Shown in pieces: positions 34,162 through 41,324 of a stretch of DNA of 56,172 nt. Both the position numbers and the translations under genes were made by a program. The stretch comes from Leptolyngbya sp. Heron Island J. Lineage in GTDB: Bacteria > Cyanobacteriota > Cyanobacteriia > Phormidesmidales > Phormidesmidaceae. Under the pieces are notes generated by a model, which had not been told where the DNA came from, ran no database searches, and saw nothing but the letters and a program-made list of their open reading frames with translations. Within the stretch, counting starts at the first letter, position 1, and each line of letters opens with the position of its first letter. Location: the NCBI RefSeq assembly GCF_000482245.1, contig NZ_AWNH01000063.1:1-56172 (forward strand), read 5' to 3'.

Positions 34162-35167
34162 AGACTTTTGGTATGTTGTTGCCCTCAGCAAACAGCTACA
34201 GTCAACCACCGTTTTGCAACGCACTGTCCTAGATGAATGGCTGGTGATTTTTCGCGGTGCTGACGGTCAGCCGGTAGCTTTAAGAGATCGCTGCCTCCAT
34301 CGCAACACCCGACTGTCTGGAGGCAAGGTCCATCAGGGGCAACTGCAATGTCCCTACCACGGCTGGCAGTACGACCAGAGAGGACAGGTAACGGATGTTC
34401 CCGCAGAAGGAGAGCAATTTACTCCCACACCCACTCGCTGTGCAAAAGCCTATGACACCTGCGAACAGGATGGCTATATCTATGTGCGACTGCGGGGGGC
34501 CTTAAACACTCAGCCCTTTGCAATGCCTCACTATAAAGAACCTGGCTGGGAAACAGTGCGGGTGGTTAATCGTTTTGCCAATACTGTCACTAACTGTGCT
34601 GAGAACTTTATCGATATTCCTCACACGGTCTCGGTACATCCTGGCATCTTTCGGACGGCGCGGCAGCAGCCGCTAACCATGACAGTCAAACGACATCAGG
34701 GCACAGTCACGGCCACCTATGGTAATGAAACCAATAACCTGGGCTGGGCTCGCTGGTTTCTAAATCCCCAGGGGCACAAAATTTATCACCGGGACTCTTT
34801 TTATATGCCCAACGTGACTAGTGTGGCGTACACCATGGGGCCGCACCGTCGCTGTTTGATTACCAGCCAGTCAATTCCAGAAACGGAGAATTCCACTCTG
34901 GTGTATACCGATGTCACCTTTAACTACGGCGTTTGGAATCAGCTGACAAAACCGTTGGTGTGGTGGACAGCGCAGAGAATTATTAATCAAGACATTGTGG
35001 CATTGAAGGTGCAGGGGGATGCGATCGCAAAGTACGGCACCCAGTTTCACCATACGCCCGCCGACACCATCCATGTATTTGTGGAATCGATCCGCGATGC
35101 GATCGCGGCAGGCAAAGACCCCCGCACCCTGCCTGACCAGTCCGCTGACATCAACTTTTGGGTATAG
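34127..35167 (+). CDS. Rieske non-heme iron oxygenase 3
   Basis: 346 residues. Rieske ligands are CLHRN near residue 56 and CPYHGW near 75. The mononuclear iron site is in ENFIDIPHTVSVHPG near 162-176. It belongs to a different branch from Rieske 1 and 2: no membrane segment, and more like the vanillate-demethylase or SxtT/SxtH-type enzymes. So this pathway has at least two types of Rieske chemistry. It overlaps the ferredoxin gene and is followed three bases after its stop by the hydroxylase ATG. Confidence 0.88.
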   Translation: MEAPITIPIQFEDFWYVVALSKQLQSTTVLQRTVLDEWLVIFRGADGQPVALRDRCLHRNTRLSGGKVHQGQLQCPYHGWQYDQRGQVTDVPAEGEQFTPTPTRCAKAYDTCEQDGYIYVRLRGALNTQPFAMPHYKEPGWETVRVVNRFANTVTNCAENFIDIPHTVSVHPGIFRTARQQPLTMTVKRHQGTVTATYGNETNNLGWARWFLNPQGHKIYHRDSFYMPNVTSVAYTMGPHRRCLITSQSIPETENSTLVYTDVTFNYGVWNQLTKPLVWWTAQRIINQDIVALKVQGDAIAKYGTQFHHTPADTIHVFVESIRDAIAAGKDPRTLPDQSADINFWV

Positions 35168-35169
35168 CC

Positions 35170-35919
35170 ATGGTCATTTTTGGTACCTTTGTTCTCTTAG
35201 TCAGCCTCACCGCCTGGCATAGTTGGTCAGCGCTAAGACAAAAACCCCTGAGTGACTGGATTCTAGACAGCGCTGGTCTATGGATGCAGGGACTGCTTAT
35301 CCCCTTACTGCAGCTCAGCCTGCTGCAGAGGTTGTATCAGCAACTATTTCCCCTTTGGCACCAGAGTCTGTCCTGGCACCCGCTGTTTGCCTTTGCTGTC
35401 AGTTTTATAGCGGTTGACTACCTCTACTACTGGAATCATCGCTTTCTCCACAGCCCCTGGGGATGGTTTGCCCATCAGATTCATCACACGGTCACCACGT
35501 TGGATGTATTGGGCACATCCCGTAACACCCTATGGAGTAGCTTTTTAATTGTGTATTTATGGGTTCACGGACTGTTTATTTATCTATTGGATAGCCCCAC
35601 AGCCTACCTTTTAGGAGTCAGCTTGACCGCAGCCCTCGATCTATGGCGACACAGTCAGTTTGGCCCACAGCCCGGCAGTTGGCTCCATGGCTGTCTATCA
35701 CGATGGCTAATTTTGCCTCAAGATCACAGCTGGCATCACCACAGCGCCACCAATGCCTGCAACTATGGCGCAAACTTTAAGCTCTGGGATCATCTCCATG
35801 GCACCAGGTATGAATCTAGTCAGTGGCCAACAACCTTGGGTGAAACCAGTCGTTTACCCCTATGGCGCAAACTTATCTATCCCCGCCCAGTATTGCTGCA
35901 GCCCCATTCGCTAGACTGA
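35170..35919 (+). CDS. Fatty acid hydroxylase / sterol desaturase family protein
   Basis: 249 residues from the ATG at 35170. An integral membrane diiron enzyme with the eight-His pattern of the family: HRFLH near residue 93, HQIHH near 106, and HSWHHH near 189 followed by HLHGT. Hydrophobic helices near 1-20, 33-55, 70-90 and 125-160. Family members hydroxylate or desaturate fatty acyl chains, sterols and carotenoids. This supports a lipid-like substrate. Confidence 0.88.
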   Translation: MVIFGTFVLLVSLTAWHSWSALRQKPLSDWILDSAGLWMQGLLIPLLQLSLLQRLYQQLFPLWHQSLSWHPLFAFAVSFIAVDYLYYWNHRFLHSPWGWFAHQIHHTVTTLDVLGTSRNTLWSSFLIVYLWVHGLFIYLLDSPTAYLLGVSLTAALDLWRHSQFGPQPGSWLHGCLSRWLILPQDHSWHHHSATNACNYGANFKLWDHLHGTRYESSQWPTTLGETSRLPLWRKLIYPRPVLLQPHSLD

Positions 35920-35949
35920 AATCCTGCTAATTTATGGTGGTTCTAACCC

Positions 35950-36177
35950 ATGTCATCCATAGAATTCAACGAGCGCCTGATGATTTTGATTATCTGCGCT
36001 ATTCCATTTGCTGCATTACTCTACTGCGGTCTGGTATTTGCCATCGTTTTGACCGTTCCTGCAGCGAAAACCTATCCGCTGTTATTTGGCGGCATCTTTG
36101 CTCTGATTCCTTTAGTTACGGGTGCTGCCATCTGGATAGGCCCCGGTCGCAACGCTAGCAATGACTCTGCTCAGTAA
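35950..36177 (+). CDS. Small two-helix membrane protein
   Basis: 75 residues with two hydrophobic helices (about 10-35 and 42-65). The frame opens at MSSIEFNERL, 30 bases after the hydroxylase stop, and overlaps the acyltransferase start by 17 bases. No family recognised; likely an accessory subunit of this operon. Confidence 0.6.
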   Translation: MSSIEFNERLMILIICAIPFAALLYCGLVFAIVLTVPAAKTYPLLFGGIFALIPLVTGAAIWIGPGRNASNDSAQ

Positions 36178-36811
36178 ATTTTTATCTTTTTTTCCAATTC
36201 TCACCCTCGGGTTAGCAGCGCTTGCCATGGCCCATGGCATCTGGGAACACAGCCTGGGGAGCCTGATACTCGGTTTATTTTTTCTCTATGGATTGCCCGT
36301 TCTTTCCTATCGCCTGCACAGCCAAATTTATCCCCTCAACAGTGGCGTTAGCTATCTCCAGGGCAGCAACTATTCTCCCTGGTGGGGCAGCCATCAGTTT
36401 CAACTGATCTATATCGCTTTTCCAGCCTTAGAAACCTGCTTAAGATTAGTTCCCGGTTTATTCTCGGTGTGGCTACGGCTGTGGGGAGCCCAAGTTGGCA
36501 AACAAGTGTACTGGACACCCGCGTTAGAAATTGCCGACCGAGGTCTATTGACCATTGGCGATGGTGTCGTCTTTGGACATCAGGTGGGTCTGTATAGCCA
36601 CGTGATTAAACCGCGTCGGCACAACCTGATGCTGTATTTGAAACCCATCACCATTGGCGAGGGTAGCTTTATTGGCGCTGGCTCATACATTGGCCCTGGT
36701 GCGACTGTAGCAGCTGGTAGCTTTTTGACCGCAGGTAGCGAGATTTATCCCAATGAGGCCATTGGGGCACCCCAGGAAGTTAACCAAGGAGAGCAGCCAT
36801 GGGGTGGTTAA
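36161..36811 (+). CDS. Hexapeptide-repeat acyltransferase with membrane N-terminus
   Basis: 216 residues. The first 60 residues are hydrophobic (two helices). From about 110 a left-handed beta-helix begins: VGKQVYWTPALEI, LTIGDGVVFGHQVG, a conserved-type His in YSHVIKP, then ITIGEGSFIGAGSYIGPGA with imperfect six-residue turns. This is the fold of CapG/LacA-like O- or N-acyltransferases. It could put an acyl group on the pathway product. It overlaps the GH3 gene by 13 bases. Confidence 0.75.
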   Translation: MTLLSKFLSFFPILTLGLAALAMAHGIWEHSLGSLILGLFFLYGLPVLSYRLHSQIYPLNSGVSYLQGSNYSPWWGSHQFQLIYIAFPALETCLRLVPGLFSVWLRLWGAQVGKQVYWTPALEIADRGLLTIGDGVVFGHQVGLYSHVIKPRRHNLMLYLKPITIGEGSFIGAGSYIGPGATVAAGSFLTAGSEIYPNEAIGAPQEVNQGEQPWGG

Positions 36812-38313
36812 TTCAAGGCTTTAACGCCCTGTTAGCACCCACCGCTCGACGCTTTCGCCAAGCATTATCCCAGCCCCAGGTGGCCCAGCAAACCTTACAA
36901 CGATCACTGGTGCGACGGTTGACCCAGTGCGACTATGGACAATCCTTGGGCATTACCTCTGTTGAAGATTGGCACAAGCTACCGATCGTTACCTATGAGG
37001 AGCTACAGTCCTGGATCGCCGCTCAAAAATCCCTCACCCCAGAGCCTATTCTGTTTTATGAACAAACATCCGGCAGCAGCGGTCCTGCCAAGCGCATCCC
37101 CTACACACGTTCATTACGAAAGTCGTTTAACACCTTATTTTGCCTCTGGGCCCATGATCTAATTACCCATGGACCTCAGTTTAAGACCGGCAAACTATAT
37201 ATGTGTATTTCGCCTAAGCTACTGGCACCGGGAGAAAGCCATACAGGCCTGCAGGACGATTCTGAATATCTGGACCCATGGTTACGGTGGTTGCTTAGCC
37301 GGTTTCTAGTAGGGCCAGCTAATGCCCACAGACCGCAACGGCCAGAAGTATTCCAAGCCAATTTATGTACAGCCCTGCTGCGAGCAGAAAACCTGGAGAC
37401 CATTTCTATTTGGAGTCCTAGCTTTCTCAGGGTGCAGTTGGACTACATTCAAACCCATCGGCAAACGTTGCAGTCACAACTCAAGGGTCAGCTGTCACCG
37501 GAGCGATCGCGCTTCCTCAGTGCTGACAAAATTGACTGGGAGGCTTTATGGCCTCAGCTTAAGCTGATTTCTTGTTGGGACAGTGCGATCGCAGCTGACC
37601 AGGTCAGCAGCCTGAAATCCCAGTTTCCTCAGACGCTCATCCAGGGTAAAGGCTTGCTAGCAACAGAAGCACCGATGACAGTACCGCTCATCGCCGCAAA
37701 GGGCTGTGTGCCTTTGATAACGGAGGTGTTTTTTGAATTTGAGGATGATGCTGGTCAAATTTATCAGCTCCATGAGCTGGAGCTTGGCAAAATCTACAGT
37801 GTGATTATTTCCCAAAAGGGTGGGTTATATCGGTATCGGATGGGCGATCGCATCCGACCTACCCATTACTACCAGGCCACCCCTTGCCTACAATTTTTAG
37901 GTCGCAGCCATAGCACCAGCGATATGGTCGGCGAAAAACTCACCCTAGACTTTGTCAGACAGATATTCCATCAGCTAAACCTTCCCAGCCACACATTCAA
38001 ATGCCTTGTTCCCAGCCTATACCCCCAGCCTCAGTACAGCTTATTGCTTGACCAGGCTGGCCCACCTCAACTCGCTACAGCCTTAGAGCAATTACTATGC
38101 AATAGCTTTCACTACCGCCAGGCACGTCTTTTGGGGCAACTGCAGCCAGCCCAGGTTTATGACGCTCCCGATATGCCCCAACGACTGATGCAGTATCACT
38201 ACCACCAGGGCAAACGCCTGGGCGATGTCAAATACCCTTACCTATTAACCACCCCAATTGATATCACCACCGATACCCTTTTTAGTAACATCTGCCGCAG
38301 TGCCTTGAGCTAG
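36799..38313 (+). CDS. GH3-family acyl-adenylating / acyl-amido synthetase
   Basis: 504 residues. GH3 (auxin-responsive promoter family) motifs: ATP loop YEQTSGSSGPAKRIPYT near residue 87, GLLATEAPMT near 289, YRYRMGDRI near 344 and FLGRSHSTSDMVGEKL near 366. Plant GH3 enzymes adenylate a carboxylic acid and join it to an amino acid; bacterial members are mostly uncharacterised. As the last gene of the operon it probably activates a carboxylate for amide or ester formation. The family assignment is firm; the substrate is unknown. Confidence 0.85.
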   Translation: MGWLIQGFNALLAPTARRFRQALSQPQVAQQTLQRSLVRRLTQCDYGQSLGITSVEDWHKLPIVTYEELQSWIAAQKSLTPEPILFYEQTSGSSGPAKRIPYTRSLRKSFNTLFCLWAHDLITHGPQFKTGKLYMCISPKLLAPGESHTGLQDDSEYLDPWLRWLLSRFLVGPANAHRPQRPEVFQANLCTALLRAENLETISIWSPSFLRVQLDYIQTHRQTLQSQLKGQLSPERSRFLSADKIDWEALWPQLKLISCWDSAIAADQVSSLKSQFPQTLIQGKGLLATEAPMTVPLIAAKGCVPLITEVFFEFEDDAGQIYQLHELELGKIYSVIISQKGGLYRYRMGDRIRPTHYYQATPCLQFLGRSHSTSDMVGEKLTLDFVRQIFHQLNLPSHTFKCLVPSLYPQPQYSLLLDQAGPPQLATALEQLLCNSFHYRQARLLGQLQPAQVYDAPDMPQRLMQYHYHQGKRLGDVKYPYLLTTPIDITTDTLFSNICRSALS

Positions 38314-38491
38314 AGCAGTTTACGCTATCAAAAAGCAGCGGTAGCATAATACAAATCTAAACGTGTCCGAAACTTTGCTGAACACGAGCAAGACTTTCGA
38401 TACCTCCTATAGCGTTCAAACGTTTGCATCCAGGCTAAGCCCTGATTTCAGGTCAGCACGACACTGCAAAACCGCTCAAACCTCGTAAAGC

Positions 38492-39613
38492 ATGATCAGA
38501 CACCTTGGCGCACTGATAGCAACGACAGTAGGGCTATGGTTGACGCCTTCATCTGCCCTGGGTCAATCAACGCAGACATGGGATGCCTTACCTGTCAGAC
38601 AAACTCAACCGGAGCTAGCAATTCGCGTAGGTACCAAAGAGCTCCCTCCATTTATTTCCATAGAGCCATCCGCATCTCCCTATGGTTACAGTGCCGACCT
38701 CTGGCAAACCATCGCTGACGATCTTGCTCTGCAAACGGAATGGGTTACCTATCCATCCGTTAGTGACCTATTGACAGGGCTAGAAAATGGCGAAGTTGAT
38801 GTGGCCATTGCCGGCATTTCAATCACCGCTCAACGTGAAGCTGCAGGGTTTGATTTTTCCTATCCGTTTTACCAATCTGGCCTGCAGCTGATGGTCCCAA
38901 AACCGGAGACTACAGCCATAACTCTGACTAGCAGTATGCTGAATTGGCATAACCTACGCCCTATCTTTTTAATATTTGCTAGTAGCACCCTTGTGGGCGG
39001 ATTAATATGGCTAGTCGAACATAAACACAACGAACATTTTTCAGGCAATCCGATCCGCGGCGTGAGCCAGGGGATCTGGTTTGCGATCGTCACCTTAGGA
39101 ACATTTGGTTATGGTGACGTTACCCCGACAAAATTTACGGGTCGTTTTATTGCCACCCTGTGGATGGGGCTGAGCTTTTTTATTGTGGCGGACTTTATTG
39201 CTTCACTCACAGTGCATCAGCTCAGCGAAAACCAACTAAATTTAGAAGCCCTCGGTGGTCAATCAGTGGGTGCCCTTGAGGGTACTACGGGAGAAATTTT
39301 TCTGCAAAGTCAGCCTGTAAAGTTGATCACCTATCCAACCTTTGAAGCTGCCGTTGCGGCCCTGGAAAATGGGGAAATTAAGGGACTGGTACAGGATGCG
39401 CCAGCATTACGTCACTTTATCAATCTGAATCCTGGCTATTTTGAGCTGGCGGGTGATTTACTCACCAACGAAGGCTACGGCATTGCTGTGCGGGAAAACG
39501 ACGCCAATTTGTTAGAAGCGGTTGATCAGCTCATTTTGGAATATCAGCAACAGGGCTTTTTGCAGCAGCTCCACCACAAATGGTTTAACGAGGTAGGAGT
39601 TCTTGCTGACTAA
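38492..39613 (+). CDS. GluR0-like glutamate-gated potassium channel
   Basis: 373 residues. Signal peptide (MIRHLGALIATTVGLWL, cleaved near SALG), then a periplasmic-binding-protein lobe (GTKELPPFI ... GYSADLWQTIADDLALQ), a membrane helix near 155, the pore loop TLGTFGYGDVTP near 200 with a K+-channel GYGD filter, a second helix near 220, and the second binding lobe to the end. This S1-M1-P-M2-S2 order is that of GluR0 of Synechocystis. Likely plasma-membrane and gated by an amino acid. Monocistronic, with 178 bases upstream. Confidence 0.88.
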   Translation: MIRHLGALIATTVGLWLTPSSALGQSTQTWDALPVRQTQPELAIRVGTKELPPFISIEPSASPYGYSADLWQTIADDLALQTEWVTYPSVSDLLTGLENGEVDVAIAGISITAQREAAGFDFSYPFYQSGLQLMVPKPETTAITLTSSMLNWHNLRPIFLIFASSTLVGGLIWLVEHKHNEHFSGNPIRGVSQGIWFAIVTLGTFGYGDVTPTKFTGRFIATLWMGLSFFIVADFIASLTVHQLSENQLNLEALGGQSVGALEGTTGEIFLQSQPVKLITYPTFEAAVAALENGEIKGLVQDAPALRHFINLNPGYFELAGDLLTNEGYGIAVRENDANLLEAVDQLILEYQQQGFLQQLHHKWFNEVGVLAD

Positions 39614-39780
39614 GACATAGCAAGGCAGAAAGCGACAGTGGGATTGACAGAAATGTGCATAGTTTTGAGGTCATCACCATATTAACTAGTAATATCTGGC
39701 ATCTACTGCGAAAGTTAGCCCCTTAATAGGCCTCGGATCGCTCGACTTCTTGTCCTAAGTTTGACTATCCCGAGAGGACC

Positions 39781-40416
39781 ATGAAACCTCAAAGTTCCCT
39801 GAATGCACTCGCTCATCCTCAGCCTTCACCACTGCTACCTATGGCTCCAAATCAGTCCAATAGTTTTGTGAATTCAATTCTGGCTAACTGGATTGATGGC
39901 ATTCTCATGTTGACTGAGGATGGTCAATGTGTGGAAAGTAATAGCCTTGCACGCAGTATTTGCGATCGCATCGCCCAAGATTATCCTTGCATCAATCAAT
40001 TACCTGAAGAAATCTGGAAGACTTGCCAGGTCCTGATTGAAAGCCGAAAAGACTTTCCGAACCATCTGATCATTGCTGAGTCAGAACTCAAACTCAAACA
40101 ATCCCACGACCATATTCGCATTCGGGTTCGGTGGTTCCAGCTCAGTCACCAGGCTGATCCCCACATTCTGGTGATCTTGGAAGATCAGGGATACTCTAAC
40201 CATAACCTGGCAGTCACCGAGACAATCCGATACGACTTAAGCCCGCGAGAGGCAGATGTATGGACTCTTCACCGGCTTGGTTACACATACCAAGAAATCG
40301 CGGCAGAACTACACATTGCGCTAAATACCGTCAAAAAACACATGAAGAATACCTACGCTAAACAACATCTAGTTAGCATGCTAAAAGAGTCTTACCCTGC
40401 CACGCTTGCAAGCTAG
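39781..40416 (+). CDS. PAS-LuxR transcriptional regulator
   Basis: 211 residues. A PAS-like segment at about 30-125 (WIDGILMLTEDGQCVESNS). A LuxR-type helix-turn-helix at about 150-200: LSPREADVWTLHRLGYTYQE, IAAELHIALNTVKKHMKN. No receiver domain, so it is not a standard response regulator. It lies upstream of the orphan 106-residue gene and the CHAT/haemagglutinin cluster and may control them (inference from position). Confidence 0.85.
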   Translation: MKPQSSLNALAHPQPSPLLPMAPNQSNSFVNSILANWIDGILMLTEDGQCVESNSLARSICDRIAQDYPCINQLPEEIWKTCQVLIESRKDFPNHLIIAESELKLKQSHDHIRIRVRWFQLSHQADPHILVILEDQGYSNHNLAVTETIRYDLSPREADVWTLHRLGYTYQEIAAELHIALNTVKKHMKNTYAKQHLVSMLKESYPATLAS

Positions 40417-40550
40417 GGTTTTATCTTAAGAAATCAGTAAAGCTTCTGCAGACTGTTTACCAGAAAGGTCTATTGCTTCACTCATTAGCTCCTATACCCT
40501 TTCTTGAACAGCATTCACGCTGGTGCTCAAGGGCAATACCTATGTTGCCT

Positions 40551-40598
40551 TTATTGGAAACTAAGATACCCAGTATAAAAAGTACCCCGTGGGGTACT
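40551..40598 (+). promoter_or_regulatory. Candidate promoter with palindromic operator
   Basis: TTATTG (40551-40556), a 17-base spacer and TATAAA (40574-40579) look like -35 and -10 boxes. A palindrome, AGTACCCC-GT-GGGGTACT (40581-40598), covers the expected start point. It would drive the gene at 40758 with a leader of about 170 bases, and a bound protein would block initiation. The rest of the gap 40417-40757 shows nothing I can name. Confidence 0.4.
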
Positions 40599-40757
40599 AG
40601 CTCAAGAGATACCGAGGAAAGCATTATGTGATTAAGAAATCGTCAAGAAGAGAGTTTATGAATCGAAAAGAGGCTGATTTTACTCAGTAATCTTAGCAAA
40701 ACTCTTCTCCTCTACTCACTCGAAATAGCTCCTTAATTAACAGAGAGATTATCTGTA

Positions 40758-41078
40758 ATGGCAACGCTTACCCTGATCAAGGTTGATATTATCCCCTCTC
40801 CGACTTGTCCTAACACTGTATCTACAGAATACCGCTTTTTAGGTGGTGGTGTAGGTTCACCACCTTATAGCGTGCCGAAGGGCCCCTCGTACACTTTTCC
40901 TGGAGGTGGCGCAACGTTAACTTGGTCCTCTGGGGCTGGTAAGCTTTATCTTTACATCGACGGCCAGTTAGCTCATATGGGTAATGGAATAATTGGCACT
41001 AATCCGACATCAGGCACTAAAGTTTACAACAGCTTTTGCAATTACGGTACGTTCAAAGTAACCTATAAGGTAACTTAG
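40758..41078 (+). CDS. Orphan 106-residue protein, unknown function
   Basis: Begins MATLTLIKVDIIPSPTCPNT and is rich in Gly, Pro, Ser, Thr and Tyr (LGGGVGSPPY, FPGGGATLTW), with short alternating strands; likely an all-beta domain. Two Cys, at about 17 and 93, could form a disulphide. No signal peptide or membrane helix. I do not recognise the family. It has its own candidate promoter, a long leader and a good terminator at 41194-41220, which argues that it is a real, separately expressed gene. It may be a small lectin-like or structural protein, but that is only impression. Confidence 0.65.
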   Translation: MATLTLIKVDIIPSPTCPNTVSTEYRFLGGGVGSPPYSVPKGPSYTFPGGGATLTWSSGAGKLYLYIDGQLAHMGNGIIGTNPTSGTKVYNSFCNYGTFKVTYKVT

Positions 41079-41193
41079 CGAATGTTGTGTACTTTCTCAC
41101 GAGAGAGTTTGTTAGCCTGTTATCCCTGAAGTCATTTAATCTAATTGAAGGGTTCTGACATAAAGTAAAGCATGTCAAACTCTTCTAGTTGGG

Positions 41194-41220
41194 AGCTGCT
41201 AGAGCAATCTAGCAGCTTTT
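41194..41220 (+). terminator. Rho-independent terminator of the 106-residue gene
   Basis: AGCTGCTAGA and TCTAGCAGCT form a ten-base perfect stem closed by a GCAA tetraloop (GNRA type), followed by a short T run. Confidence 0.8.
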
Positions 41221-41324
41221 AAGTCTGAAATTAGTTGTGGTTTCGTGTATATTTGTGCTGCCGCAAAGGTTTCTAGGATGTATTCTATTAACGAAACACT
41301 TTATATAAACACTAAAGCAGTATC

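Noticed and set aside
28298-38313. Saxitoxin-type cluster
   Set aside because: Rieske, ferredoxin and sterol-desaturase-like genes occur in sxt clusters, but the PKS-like SxtA, the amidinotransferase SxtG and the carbamoyltransferase SxtI are all missing here.
40581-40598. LexA (SOS) box
   Set aside because: The palindrome contains GTAC half-sites, but the spacing and the CCCC/GGGG core do not fit the cyanobacterial LexA consensus as I know it.
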